DNA of 64,000 nucleotides, from the NCBI RefSeq assembly GCF_029227915.1, contig NC_079876.1:21326001-21390000 (forward strand), read 5' to 3'. The notes under the pieces were generated by a model, which was not told the origin of the DNA, made no database searches, and worked only from the letters and a program-made list of their open reading frames with translations. Numbering within the stretch: position 1 is the stretch's first letter; each line of letters begins with the position of its first letter. The stretch comes from Hydractinia symbiolongicarpus. Taxonomy: Eukaryota > Cnidaria > Hydrozoa > Anthoathecata > Hydractiniidae. The position numbers and the translations under genes were made by a program. This document shows, one piece after another, positions 31,791 to 47,461 of the stretch.

Positions 31791-33005
31791 ATTCATTCGT
31801 TCCTTAAGTCATTCATTCATCCAATCATTCATTTGTTCATTCATTCATTCATTCAATCATTCATTTGTTCTATCATCCATTCATTCATTTATTCGTTCAT
31901 TTATTCATTTATTCAATCATTCGTTCATTGATTTATTTTTTCATTCAATCTTTTATTCATTAATTCATTTGTTCATTTATTCATTAATTCATTCATTCAT
32001 TCATTCATTCACTTATTCATTTATCCATTCATTCATTCATTCATTTATTCATTTAATTATTCCTTCAATAACTCATTCGATCAATCATTCATTTGTTCAT
32101 TCATTCATTCATTCAATCATTCATTTGTTCATTCATCCATTTATTCATTCATTTATTCATTTATTTCATTAATTCATTCATTCATTCATTCATTCATTTA
32201 TTCAATCATTCATTCATTAAATCATTCATTCATTCATTCAATCATTCATTCATTAAATCATTCATTCATTTATTCATTCATTCATTTATTCATTCATTCA
32301 TTCATGCATTCGTACATTCATCCATTCATTCATTCAATCATTCATTTATTTATTCCTTCATTAATTCATTCATTCATTCAATCATTCATTTGTTCATTCA
32401 TTCATTCATCAAGTCATTCATTTGTTCTTTCATCGATTCATTCATTTAATCGTTCATTTATTTATTTATTCAATCATTCGTTCATTGATTTATTTTTTCA
32501 TTCAATCATTTGTTCATTAATTCATTTGTTCATTTATTCATTAATTCATTCAATCATTTGTTCATTAATTCATTTGTTCATTCATTCCTTTATTCATTCA
32601 TTCATTCAATCATTCATTCTATAAATCACTTATTCATTCATTCATTCATTCAATCATTCTTTCATTAAATCATTCATTCATTTATTCATTCATTCATTCA
32701 TGCATTCGTACATTCATCCATTCAGTCATTCATTCATTCATTTATGCATTTATTCATTCCTTCATTATTTCACTCATTTATCCATTCAATCATTCATTCA
32801 ATTATTCATTCAATCAATCAATCATTCATTCAATAATTCAATCATTCAATCATTCATTCAGTCATTTATCAATTAATTCATTCATCAATTCATAAATTCA
32901 TTTATTCATTTATTCATTTATTCATTAATTCATTCATTCATTCATTCACATACTTCTTCATTCAATCATTTGTTCATTAATTCATTTGTTCATTCATTTC
33001 CTCTA

Positions 33006-33483
33006 ACATTTAGATACACAAATTCGTGTAGCATATAATATTGAGCCATTACGTTATTCACCAATTTTTTCCTCCTTCAATCAATTTTTCGTTCTTCTAT
33101 TTATTCCGTCAATTATGCAAACATTCATTTGGTTATTCTTTAATTCCTTCATTCAAAAAATCGAATACAAAATTTCATAAAGTAAATCTTATTCGACCAT
33201 TAATTTTTCATTAATTTTTTTATCATAAAATTTTTCCCTTGCTTCTTATTTCGTCATTCAATCATTCATTTGTTCATTCATCCATTTATTTATTCATTCG
33301 TTAAAAAATCCATATACAGAAGTTCGTGTGGCAAGTTTGAGTCGGCCATAAACACGTTCACTTATTGTTATTTGATTCATTCATTTGTTCATTTATTCGT
33401 TCAAAATTTCACATACAGAAATTCGTGTAACCAAGTTTTTTCAAGAATCAATAAGTGATTCATTAATTATTCCTCACTCCCTC
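33006..33483. repeat. Anchor segment copy 17 (subtype B)
   Basis: 478 bp with the CAATTTTTCGTTC and CCGTCAATTATGC pair shared with copies 14 and 19. Confidence 0.92.
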
Positions 33484-34585
33484 ATTCATTCGTTCCTTCA
33501 GTCATTCATCCATTCATTCATTCATTCATTCTGTCATTCATTCATTCATTTATTTATTTATTCCTTCATTAATTCATTCATTCATTCAATCATTCATTTG
33601 TTCATTCATTCATTCATTCAATCATTCATTTGTTCTATCATCCATTCATTCATTTATTCGTTCATTTATTCATTTATTCAATCATTCGTTCATTGATTTA
33701 TTTTTTCATTCAATCATTTGTTCATTAATTCATTTGTTCATTTATTCATTAATTCATTCATTCATTCATTCACTTATTCATTTATCCATTCATTCATTCA
33801 TTCATTTATTCATTTAATTATTCCTTCAATAATTCATTCGATCAATCATTCATTCATTCATTCATTCATTCATTCATTCATTCATTCATTCATTCATTCA
33901 TTCATTCATTCATTCATTCATTCATTCATTCATTCAATCATTCATTTATTTATTTATTCCTTCATTAATTCATTCATTCATTCATTCATTCATTCATTCA
34001 TTCATTCATTCATTCATTCACTCAATCATTCATTCATTCTGTCATTCATTCATTTATTCTTTTATTCATTTATTTATTCCTTCATTAATTCATTCATTCA
34101 TTCACTCATTTATCCATCCATTCATTCATTCATTCATTCTGTCATTCATTCATTCATTCATTCTTTCATTTATTCATTCATTCATTAAATCATTCATTCA
34201 TTCATTCATTCAATCATTCATTCATTAAATCATTCATTCTTTTATTCATTCATTCATTTATTCATTCATTCATTCATGCATTCGTACATTCATCCATTCA
34301 GTCATTTATTCATTCATTTATGCATTTATTCATTCCTTCATTATTTCACTCATTTATCCATTCAATCATTCATTCAATCATTCATTCAATCGTTCATTCA
34401 ATCAATCATTCAATCATTCATTCAATAATTCAATCATTTAATCATTCATTTAGTCATTTATCAATTAATTCATTCATCAATTCATTGATTCATTTATTCA
34501 TTTATTCATTAATTCATTCATTCATTCACATATTTCTTTATTCAATCATTTGTTCATTAATTCATTTGTTCATTCATTTCCTCTA

Positions 34586-35062
34586 ACATTTAGATACACA
34601 AATTCGTGTAGCATATAATATTGAGCCATTACGTTATTCACCAATTTTTTCCTCCTTCAATCAATTATTCGTTCTTCTATTTATTCCGTCATTTATGCAA
34701 ACATTCATTTGGTTATTCTTTAATTCCTTCATTCAAAAAATCGAATACAAAATTTCATAAAGTAAATCTTATTCGACCATTAATTTTTATTAATTTTTTT
34801 ATCATAAAATTTTTCCATTGCTTCTTATTTCGTCATTCAATCATTCATTTGTTCATTCATCCATTTATTTATTCATTCGTTAAAAAATCCATATACAGAA
34901 GTTCGTGTGGCAAATTTGAGTCGGCCATAAACACGTTCACTTATTGTTATTTGATTCATTCATTTGTTCATTTATTCGTTCAAAATTTCACATACAGAAA
35001 TTCGTGTAACCAAGTTTTTTCAAGAATCATTAAGTGATTCATTAATTATTCCTCACTCCCTC
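34586..35062. repeat. Anchor segment copy 18 (subtype A)
   Basis: 477 bp with TTTTTCCATTGC. It is the last subtype A copy; all anchors to its right are B or C. Confidence 0.92.
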
Positions 35063-36365
35063 ATTCATTCGTTCCTTAAGTCATTCATTCATTCATTCAT
35101 TCATTCATTCTGTCATTCATTCATTCATTTATTTATTTATTCCTTCATTAATTCATTCATTCATCCAATCATTCATTTGTTCATTCATTCATTCATTCAA
35201 TCATTCATTTGTTCTATCATCCATTCATTCATTTATTCGTTCATTTATTCATTTATTCAATCATTCGTTCATTGATTTATTTTTTCATTCAATCTTTTAT
35301 TCATTAATTCATTTGTTCATTTATTCATTAATTCATTCATTCATTCATTCATTCACTTATTCATTTATCCATTCATTCATTCATTCATTTATTCATTTAA
35401 TTATTCCTTCAATAATTCATTCGATCAATCATTCATTTGTTCATTCATTCATTCATTCAATCATTCATTTGTTCATTCATCCATTTATTCATTCATTTAT
35501 TCATTTATTTCATTAATTCATTCATTCATTCATTCATTCATTTATTCAATCATTCATTCATTAAATCATTCATTCATTCATTCAATCATTCATTCATTAA
35601 ATCATTCATTCATTTATTCATTCATTCATTTATTCATTCATTCATTCATGCATTCGTACATTCATCCATTCATTCATTCAATCATTCATTTATTTATTCC
35701 TTCATTAATTCATTCATTCATTCAATCATTCATTTGTTCATTCATTCATTCATCAAGTCATTCATTTGTTCTTTCATCGATTCATTCATTTAATCGTTCA
35801 TTTATTTATTTATTCAATCATTCGTTCATTGATTTATTTTTTCATTCAATCATTTGTTCATTAATTCATTTGTTCATTTATTCATTAATTCATTCAATCA
35901 TTTGTTCATTAATTCATTTGTTCATTCATTCCTTTATTCATTCATTCATTCAATCATTCATTCTATAAATCACTTATTCATTCATTCATTCATTCAATCA
36001 TTCTTTCATTAAATCATTCATTCATTTATTCATTCATTCATTCATGCATTCGTACATTCATCCATTCAGTCATTCATTCATTCATTTATGCATTTATTCA
36101 TTCCTTCATTATTTCACTCATTTATCCATTCAATCATTCATTCAATTATTCATTCAATCAATCAATCATTCATTCAATAATTCAATCATTCAATCATTCA
36201 TTCAGTCATTTATCAATTAATTCATTCATCAATTCATAAATTCATTTATTCATTTATTCATTTATTCATTTATTCATTTATTCATTAATTCATTCATTCA
36301 TTCATTCACATACTTCTTCATTCAATCATTTGTTCATTAATTCATTTGTTCATTCATTTCCTCTA

Positions 36366-36843
36366 ACATTTAGATACACAAATTCGTGTAGCATATAATA
36401 TTGAGCCATTACGTTATTCACCAATTTTTTCCTCCTTCAATCAATTTTTCGTTCTTCTATTTATTCCGTCAATTATGCAAACATTCATTTGGTTATTCTT
36501 TAATTCCTTCATTCAAAAAATAGAATACAAAATTTCATAAAGTAAATCTTATTCGACCATTAATTTTTCATTAATTTTTTTATCATAAAATTTTTCCCTT
36601 GCTTCTTATTTCGTCATTCAATCATTCATTTGTTCATTCATCCATTTATTTATTCATTCGTTAAAAAATCCATATACAGAAGTTCGTGTGGCAAGTTTGA
36701 GTCGGCCATAAACACGTTCACTTATTGTTATTTGATTCATTCATTTGTTCATTTATTCGTTCAAAATTTCACATACAGAAATTCGTGTAACCAAGTTTTT
36801 TCAAGAATCAATAAGTGATTCATTAATTATTCCTCACTCCCTC
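36366..36843. repeat. Anchor segment copy 19 (subtype B)
   Basis: 478 bp. It belongs to the 14/17 subgroup, with a private AAAAAATAGAATAC in motif 2. Confidence 0.92.
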
Positions 36844-38457
36844 ATTCATTCGTTCCTTCAGTCATTCATCCATTCATTCATTCTGTCATTCATTCATTCA
36901 TTTATTTATTTATTCCTTCATTAATTCATTCATTCATTCAATCATTCATTTGTTCATTCATTCATTCATTCAATCATTCATTTGTTCTATCATCCATTCA
37001 TTCATTTATTCGTTCATTTATTCATTTATTCAATCATTCGTTCATTGATTTATTTTTTCATTCAATCATTTGTTCATTAATTCATTTGTTCATTTATTCA
37101 TTAATTCATTCATTCATTCATTCACTTATTCATTTATCCATTCATTCATTCATTCATTTATTCATTTAATTATTCCTTCAATAATTCATTCGATCAATCA
37201 TTCATTCATTCATTCATTCATTCATTCATTCATTCATTCATTCATTCATTCATTCATTCATTCATTCAATCATTCATTTATTTATTTATTCCTTCATTAA
37301 TTCATTCATTCATTCATTCATTCATTCATTCATTCATTCATTCATTCATTCATTCATTCACTCAATCATTCATTCATTCTGTCATTCATTCATTTATTCT
37401 TTTATTCATTTATTTATTCCTTCATTAATTCATTCATTCATTCACTCATTTATCCATCCATTCATTCATTCATTCATTCTGTCATTCATTCATTCATTCA
37501 TTCTTTCATTTATTCATTCATTCATTAAATCATTCATTCATTCATTCATTCATTCATTCATTCACTCATTCATTCATTCTGTCATTCATTCATTTATTCT
37601 TTTATTCATTTATTTATTCCTTCATTAATTCATTCATTCATTCATTCACTCATTTATCCATCCAATCATTCATTAATTCTGTCATTCATTCATTCATCAA
37701 TTCATTCATTCATTCATTCATTCATTCATTCATTCACTCAATCATTCATTCATTCTGTCATTCATTCATTTATTCTTTTATTCATTTATTTATTCCTTCA
37801 TTAATTCATTCATTCATTCATTCACTCATTTATCCATCCATTCATTCATTCATTCATTCTGTCATTCATTCATTCATTATTTCACTCATTTATCCATTCA
37901 TTCATTTATTCATTCATTTATTCATTTATTACATCATTCGTTCATTGATTTATTTATTCATTCAATCATTTGTTCATTAATTCATTTGTTCATTCATTCC
38001 TTTATTCATTCATTCATTCAATCATTCATTTGTTCATTCATTCATTCATTCAATCATTCATTCATTAAATCTATCATTCATTCATTCATTCAATCATTCA
38101 TTCATTAAATCATTCATTCTTTTATTCATTCATTCATTTATTCATTCATTCATTCATTTATGCATTCGTACATTCATCCATTCAGTCATTCATTCATTCA
38201 TTTATGCATTTATTCATTCCTTCATTATTTCACTCATTTATCCATTCAATCATTCATTCAATCATTCATTCAATCAATCAATCATTCATTCAATAATTCA
38301 ATCATTCAATCATTCATTCAGTCATTTATCAATTAATTCATTCATCAATTCATAAATTCATTTATTCATTTATTCATTTATTCATTAATTCATTCATTCA
38401 CATATTTCTTCATTCAATCATTTGTTCATTAATTCATTTGTTCATTCATTTCCTCTA

Positions 38458-38934
38458 ACATTTAGATACACAAATTCGTGTAGCATATAATATTGAGCCA
38501 TTACGTTATTCACCAATTTTTCCTCCTTCAATCAATTATTCGTTCTTCTATTTATTCCGTCATTTATGCAAACATTCATTTGGTTATTCTTTAATTCCTT
38601 CATTCAAAAAATCGAATACAAAATTTCATAAAGTAAATCTTATTTGACCATTAATTTTTCATTCATTTTTTTATCATAAAATTTTTCCCTTGCTTCCTAT
38701 TTCGTCATTCAATCATTCATTTGTTCATTCATCCATTTATTTATTCATTCGTTAAAAAATCCATATACAGAAGTTCGTGTGGCAAGTTTGAGTCGGCCAT
38801 AAACACGTTCACTTATTGTTATTTGATTCATTCATTTGTTCATTTATTCGTTCAAAATTTCACATACAGAAATTCGTGTAACCAAGTTTTTTCAAGAATC
38901 AATAAGTGATTCATTAATTATTCCTCACTCCCTC
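38458..38934. repeat. Anchor segment copy 20 (subtype B, 1-nt deletion)
   Basis: 477 bp because one T is missing in CACCAATTTTTCC. Other private changes are TATTTGACC, TTTCATTCATTTTTTT and CTTCCTATTTCG. The deletion explains why its step to the next anchor is one short of a multiple of four. Confidence 0.92.
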
Positions 38935-40260
38935 ATTCATTCGTTCCTTCAGTCATTCATCCATTCATTCATTCATTCATTCTGTCATTCATTCATTCAT
39001 TTATTTATTTATTCCTTCAATAATTCATTCATTCATTCAATCATTTATTTGTTCATTCATTCATTCATTCAATCATTCATTTGTTCTATCATCCATTCAT
39101 TCATTTATTCGTTCATTTATTCATTTATTCAATCATTCGTTCATTGATTTATTTTTTCATTCAATCATTTGTTCATTAATTCATTTGTTCATTTATTCAT
39201 TAATTCATTCATTCATTCATTCACTTATTCATTTATCCATTCATTCATTCATTCATTTATTCATTTAATTATTCCTTCAATAATTCATTCGATCAATCAT
39301 TCATTTGTTCATTCATTCATTCATTCAATCATTCATTTGTTCATTCATCCATTTATTCATTCATTTATTCATTTATTACATCATTCGTTCATTGATTTAT
39401 TTATTCATTCAATCATTTGTTCATTAATTCATTTGTTCATTCATTCCTTTATTCTATCATTCATTCAATAAATCATTCATTCATTCATTCAATCATTCAT
39501 TCATTCAATCATTCATTCATTAAATCATTCATTCAATTATTCATTCATTTATTCATGCATTCGTACATTCATCCATTCATTTATTCAATCATTCATTTAT
39601 TTATTCCTTCATTAATTCATTCATTCATTCAATCATTCATTTGTTCATTCATTCATTCATCAAATCATTCATTTGTTCTTTCATCCATTCATTCATTTAT
39701 TTGTTCATTTATTTATTTATTCAATCATTCGTTCATTGATTTATTTTTTCATTCAATCATTTGTTCATTAATTCATTTGTTCATTTATTCATTAATTCAT
39801 TCATTCATTCATTTATTCATTCACTTATTCATTTATCTATTCATTCATTCAATCATTCATTTATTAACTCTTTCATTCATTCCTTCATTCAATCATTCAT
39901 TCATTAAATCATTCATTCTTTTATTCATTCATTCATTTATTCATTCATTCATTCATGCATTCGTACATTCATTCATTCAGTCATTCATTCATTCATTTAT
40001 GCATTTATTCATTCCTTCATTATTTCACTCATTTATCCATTCAATCATTCGTTCAATCATTCATTCAATCAATCATTCAATCATTCATTCAATAATTCAA
40101 TCATTCAATCCTTCATTCAGTCGTATATCAATCAATTCATTCATCAAATTATTGATTCATTTATTCATTTATTCATTTATTCATTAATTCATTCATTCAT
40201 TCACATATTTCTTCATTCAATCATTTGTTCATTAATTCATTTGTTCATTCATTTCCTGTA

Positions 40261-40738
40261 ACATTTAGATACACAAATTCGTGTAGCATATAATATTGAG
40301 CCATTACGTTATTCACCAATTTTTTCCTCATTCAATTAATTATTCGTTCTTCTATTTATTCCGTCATTTATGCAAACATTCATTTGGTTATTCTATAATT
40401 CCTTCATTCAATAAATCGAATACAAAATTTCACAAAGCAAATCTTATTCGACCATTAATTTTTCATTAATTTTTTTATCATAAAATTTTTCCCTTGCTTC
40501 TTATTTCGTCATTCAATCATTCATTTGTTCATTCATCCATTTATTTATTCATTCGTTAAAAAATCCATATACAGAAGAAAGTGTGGCAAATTTGAGTCGG
40601 CCATAAACACGTTCACTTATTGTTATTTTATTCATTCATTTGTTCATTTATTCGTTCAAAATTTCACATACAGAAATTTGTGTAACAAAGTTTTTTCGGG
40701 AATCATTAAGTAATTCATTAATTATTCCTCACTCCTTC
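40261..40738. repeat. Anchor segment copy 21 (subtype C, divergent)
   Basis: 478 bp. Private changes are CAGAAGAAAGTGTGGC (motif 3 loses its TTCG core), AAATTTGTGTAAC in motif 4 and ACTCCTTC at the end. It shares CACAAAGCAAATC with copies 4 and 25. Confidence 0.92.
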
Positions 40739-41720
40739 ATTTATTTCTTCGTTCAGTCATTTATCCATTTATCCATTCATTCATTCATTCATTCATTCAT
40801 TCATTCATTCATTCATTCATTCATTCATTCACTCATTCATTCATTCTGTCATTCATTCATTTATTCTTTTATTCATTTATTTATTCCTTCATTAATTCAT
40901 TCATTCATTCATTCACTCATTTATCCATCCGATCATTCATTCATTCTGTCATTCATTCATTCATCAATTCATTCATTCATTCATTCATTCATTCATTCAT
41001 TCACTCAATCATTCATTCATTCTGTCATTCATTCATTTATTCTTTTATTCATTTATTTATTCCTTCATTAATTCATTCATTCATTCACTCATTTATCCAT
41101 CCATTCATTCATTCATTCATTCTGTCATTCATTCATTCATTATTTCACTCATTTATCCATTCATTCATTTATTCATTCATTTATTCATTTATTACATCAT
41201 TCGTTCATTGATTTATTTATTCATTCAATCATTTGTTCATTAATTCATTTGTTCATTCATTCCTTTATTCATTCATTCATTCAATCATTCATTTGTTCAT
41301 TCATTCATTCATTCAATCATTCATTCATTAAATCTTTCATTCATTCATTCATTCAATCATTCATTCATTAAATCATTCATTCTTTTATTCATTCATTCAT
41401 TTATTCATTCATTCATTCATTTATGCATTCGTACATTCATCCATTCAGTCATTCATTCATTCATTTATGCATTTATTCATTCCTTCATTATTTCACTCAT
41501 TTATCCATTCAATCATTCATTCAATCATTCATTCAATCAATCAATCATTCATTCAATAATTCAATCATTCAATCATTCATTCAGTCATTTATCAATTAAT
41601 TCATTCATCAATTCATAAATTCATTTATTCATTTATTCATTTATTCATTAATTCATTCATTCACATATTTCTTCATTCAATCATTTGTTCATTAATTCAT
41701 TTGTTCATTCATTTCCTCTA

Positions 41721-42198
41721 ACATTTAGATACACAAATTCGTGTAGCATATAATATTGAGCCATTACGTTATTCACCAATTTTTTCCTCCTTCAATCAAT
41801 TATTCGTTCTTCTATTTATTCCGTCATTTATGCAAACATTCATTTGGTTATTCTTTAATTCCTTCATTCAAAAAATCGAATACAAAATTTCATAAAGTAA
41901 ATCTTATTCGACCATTAATTTTTCATTAATTTTTTTATCATAAAATTTTTCCCTTGCTTCTTATTTCGTCATTCAATCATTCATTTGTTCATTCATCCAT
42001 TTATTTATTCATTCGTTAAAAAATCCATATACAGAAGTTCGTGTGGCAAGTTTGAGTCGGCCATAAACACGTTCACTTATTGTTATTTGATTCATTCATT
42101 TGTTCATTTATTCGTTCAAAATTTCACATACAGAAATTCGTGTAACCAAGTTTTTTCAAGAATCAATAAGTGATTCATTAATTATTCCTCACTCCCTC
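41721..42198. repeat. Anchor segment copy 22 (subtype B)
   Basis: 478 bp with no private change noticed within the anchor. It is followed by CATTTGTTCCTTC, shared with copy 23. Confidence 0.92.
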
Positions 42199-43440
42199 AT
42201 TCATTTGTTCCTTCAGTCATTCATCCATTCATTCATTCATTCATTCAATCATTCATTCATTAAATCATTCATTTATTTATTCATTCATTCATTCATGCAT
42301 TCGTACATTCATCCATTCATTCATTCAAACATTCATTTATTTATTCCTTCATTAATTCATTCATTCATTCAATCATTCATTTGTTCATTTATTCATTCAT
42401 CAAATCATTCATTTGTTATTTCATCCATTCATTCATTTATTCGTTCATTTATTTATTTATTCAATCATTCGTTTATTGATTTATTTTTTCATTCAATCAT
42501 TTGTTCATTAATTCATTTGTTCATTTATTCATTAATTCACTCATTCATGCATTTATTCATTCACTTATTCATTTATCCATTCATTCATTCATTCATTCAA
42601 TCATTCATTCATTAAATCATTCATTCATTTATTCATTCATTCATTTATGCATTCTTACATTCATCCATTCATTCATTCAATCATTCATTTATTTATTCCT
42701 TCATTAATTCATTCATTCATTCAATCATTCATTTGTTCATTCATTCATTCATCAAATCATTCATTTGTTCTTTCATCCATTCATTCATTTATTCGTTCAT
42801 TTATTTATTTATTCAATCATTCGCTCATTGATTTATTTTTTCATTCAATCATTTGTTCATTAATTCATTTGTTCATTTATTCATTAATTCATTCATTTAT
42901 TCATTTATTCATTCACTTATTCATTTATCCATTCATTCATTCATTCATTCATTCATTCATTCATTCATTCATTCATTCATTCATTCATTCATTCATTCAA
43001 TCATTCATTCATTAAATCATTCATTCATTCATTCATTCAATCATTCATTCATTAAATCATTCATTCTTTTATTCATTCATTCATTTATTCATTCAGTCAT
43101 TCATGCATTCGTACATTCATCCATTCAGTCATTCATTCATTCATTTATGCAGTTATTCATTCCTTCATTATTTCACTCATTTATCCATTCAATCATTCAT
43201 TCAATCATTCATTCAATCAATCAATCATTCATTCAATAATTCAATCATTCAATCATTCATTCAGTCATTTATCAATTAATTCATTCATCAATTCATAAAT
43301 TCATTTATTCATTTATTCATTTATTCATTTATTCATTTATTCATTTATTCATTTATTCATTAATTCATTCATTCATTCATTCACATATTTCTTCATTCAA
43401 TCATTTGTTCATTAATTCATTTGTTCATTCATTTCCTCTA

Positions 43441-43918
43441 ACATTTTGATACACAAATTCGTGTAGCATATAATATTGAGCCATTACGTTATTCACCAAT
43501 TTTTTCCTCCTACAATCAATTATTCGTTCTTCTATTTATTCCGTCATTTATGCAAACATTCATTTGGTTATTCTTTAATTCCTTCATTCAAAAAATCGAA
43601 TACAAAATTTCATAAAGTAAATCTTATTCGACAATTAATTTTTCATTAATTTTTTTATCATAAAATTTTTCCCTTGCTTCTTATTTCGTCATTCAATCAT
43701 TCATTTGTTCATTCATCCATTTATTTATTCATTCGTTAAAAAATCCATATACAGAAGTTCGTGTGGCAAGTTTGAGTCGGCCATAAACACGTTCACTTAT
43801 TGTTATTTGATTCATTCATTTGTTCATTTATTCGTTCAAAATTTCACATACAGAAATTCGTGTAACCAAGTTTTTTCAAGAATCAATAAGTGATTCATTA
43901 ATTATTCCTCACTCCCTC
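43441..43918. repeat. Anchor segment copy 23 (subtype B)
   Basis: 478 bp. ACATTTTGATAC and CGACAATTAATT are shared with copy 24; CTCCTACAATC is private. Confidence 0.92.
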
Positions 43919-45176
43919 ATTCATTTGTTCCTTCAGTCATTCATCCATTCATTCATTCATTCATTCAATCATTCATTCATTAAATCATTCATTTATTTAT
44001 TCATTCATTCATTCATGCATTCGTACATTCATCCATTCATTCATTCAAACATTCATTTATTTATTCCTTCATTAATTCATTCATTCATTCAATCATTCAT
44101 TTGTTCATTTATTCATTCATCAAATCATTCATTTGTTCTTTCATCCATTCATTCATTTATTCGTTTATTTATTTATTTATTCAATCATTCGTTTATTGAT
44201 TTATTTTTTCATTCAATCATTTGTTCATTAATTCATTTGTTCATTTATTCATTAATTCACTCATTCATGCATTTATTCATTCACTTATTCATTTATCCAT
44301 TCATTCATTCATTCATTCAATCATTCATTCATTAAATCATTCATTCATTTATTCATTCATTCATTCATGCATTCGTACATTCATCCATTCATTCATTCAA
44401 TCATTCATTTATTTATTCCTTCATTAATCCATTCATTCATTCAATCATTCATTTGTTCATTCATTCATTCATCAAATCATTCATTTGTTCTTTCATCCAT
44501 TCATTCATTTATTCGTTCATTTATTTATTTATTCAATCATTCGCTCATTGATTTATTTTTTCATTCAATCATTTGTTCATTAATTCATTTGTTCATTTAT
44601 TCATTAATTCATTCATTTATTCATTTATTCATTCACTTATTCATTTATCCATTCATTCATTCATTCATTCATTCATTCATTCATTCATTCATTCATTCAT
44701 TCATTCATTCATTCATTCATTCATTCATTCATTCAATCATTCATTCATTAAATCATTCATTCATTCATTCATTCATTCATTCAATCATTCATTCATTAAA
44801 TCATTCATTCTTTTATTCATTCATTCATTTATTCATTCAGTCATTCATGCATTCGTACATTCATCCATTCAGTCATTCATTCATTCATTTATGCAGTTAT
44901 TCATTCCTTCATTATTTCACTCATTTATCCATTCAATCATTCATTCAATCATTCATTCAATCAATCAATCATTCATTCAATAATTCAATCATTCAATCAT
45001 TCATTCAGTCATTTATCAATTAATTGATTCATCAATTCATAAATTCATTTATTCATTTATTCATTTATTCATTTATTCATTTATTCATTTATTCATTTAT
45101 TCATTCATTCATTCATTCACATATTTCTTCATTCAATCATTTGTTCATTAATTCATTTGTTCATTCATTTCCTCTA

Positions 45177-45654
45177 ACATTTTGATACACAAATTCGTGT
45201 AGCATATAATATTGAGCCATTACGTTATTCACCAATTTTTTCCTCCTTCAATCAATTATTCGTTCTTCTATTTATTCCGTCATTTATGCAAACATTCATT
45301 TGGTTATTCTTTAATTCCTTCATTCAAAAAATCGAATACAAAATTTCATAAAGTAAATCTTATTCGACAATTAATTTTTCATTAATTTTTTTATCATAAA
45401 ATTTTTCCCTTGCTTCTTATTTCGTCATTCAATCATTCATTTGTTCATTCATCCATTTATTTATTCATTCGTTAAAAAATCCATATACAGAAGTTCGTGT
45501 GGCAAGTTTGAGTCGGCCATAAACACGTTCACTTATTGTTATTTGATTCATTCATTTGTTCATTTATTCGTTCAAAATGTCACATACAGAAATTCGTGTA
45601 ACCAAGTTTTTTCAAGAATCAATAAGTGATTCATTAATTATTCCTCACTCCCTC
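45177..45654. repeat. Anchor segment copy 24 (subtype B)
   Basis: 478 bp, sister of copy 23, with private CAAAATGTCACATAC in motif 4. Confidence 0.92.
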
Positions 45655-47461
45655 ATTCATTCGTTCCTTCAGTCATTCATCCATTCATTCATTCATTCAT
45701 TCTGTCATTCATTCATTCATTTATTTATTTATTCCTTCATTAATTCATTCATTCATTCAATCATTCATTTGTTCATTCATTCATTCATTCAATCATTCAT
45801 TTGTTCTATCATCCATTCATTCATTTATTCGTTCATTTATTCATTTATTCAATCATTCGTTCATTGATTTATTTTTTCATTCAATCATTTGTTCATTAAT
45901 TCATTTGTTCATTTATTCATTAATTCATTCATTCATTCATTCACTTATTCATTTATCCATTCATTCATTCATTCATTTATTCATTTAATTATTCCTTCAA
46001 TAATTCATTCGATCAATCATTCATTTGTTCATTCATTCATTCAATCATTCATTTGTTCATTCATCCATTTATTCATTCATTTATTCCATTATTTCATTAA
46101 TTCATTCATTCATTCATTTATTCAATCATTCATTCATTAAATCATTCATTCATTCATTCATTCGTTCAATCATTCATTCATTAAATCATTCATTCATTTA
46201 TTCATTCATTCATTTATTCATTCATTCATTCATGCATTCGTACATTCATCCATTCATTCATTCAATCATTCATTTATTTACTCCTTCATTAATTCATTCA
46301 TTCATTCAATCATTCATTTGTTCATTCATTCATTCATCAAATCATTCATTAGTTCTTTCATCCATTCATTCATTTATTCGTTCATTTATTTATTTATTCA
46401 ATCATTCGTTCATTGATTTATTTTTTCATTCAATCATTTGTTCATTAATTCATTTGTTCATTTATTCATTCATTCATTCATTCATTCATTTATTCATTCA
46501 CTTATTCATTTATCCATTCATTTATGCAATCATTCATTTATTAAATCTTTCATTCATTCCTTCATTCAGTCATTCATTCATTAAATCAATCATTCTTTTA
46601 TTCATTCATTCATTCATTCATTCATTCATGCATTCGTACATTTATCCATTCATTCATTCATTCAATCATTCATTTGTTCATTCATTCATTCATTCATTCA
46701 ATCATTCATTTGTTCTTTCATTCATTCATTCATTTATTCGTTCATTTATTCATACCTTCATTATTTCACTCATTTATCCATTCATTCATTTATTCATTCA
46801 TTTATTCCATCATTCGCTCATTGATTTATTTATTCATTCAATCATTTGTTCATTAATTCATTTGTTCATTCATTCCTTTATTCATTCATTCATTCATTCA
46901 TTCATTAAATCATTCATTCTTTTATTCATTCATTCATTTATTCATTCATTCATTCATTCATGCATTCGTATATTCATCCATTAAGTAATTCATTCAATCA
47001 TTAATTCATTCAATCATTCATTCATTAAATCATTCATTCATTAAATCATTCATTCTTTTATTCATTCATTCATTTATTCATCCATTCATTCATTCATTCA
47101 AGCATTCGTACATTCATCCATTCAGTCATTCATTCATTCATTTATGCATTTATTCATTCCTTCATTATTTCACTCATTTTTCCATTCATTTATCTATTCA
47201 ATCATTCATTCAATCATTCATTCATTAAATCATTCATTCAATCATTCATTCAATCATTCATTCAATCATTCATTCAATCATTGATTCAATAATTCAATCA
47301 TTCATTCAGTCATTTATCAATTAATTCATTCATCAATTCATTGATTCATTCATTCATTTATTCATTTATTCATTTATTCATTAATTCATTCATTCATTCA
47401 TTCACATATTTCTTCATACAATCATTTGTTCATTAATTCATTTGTATATTCATTTCCTCTA

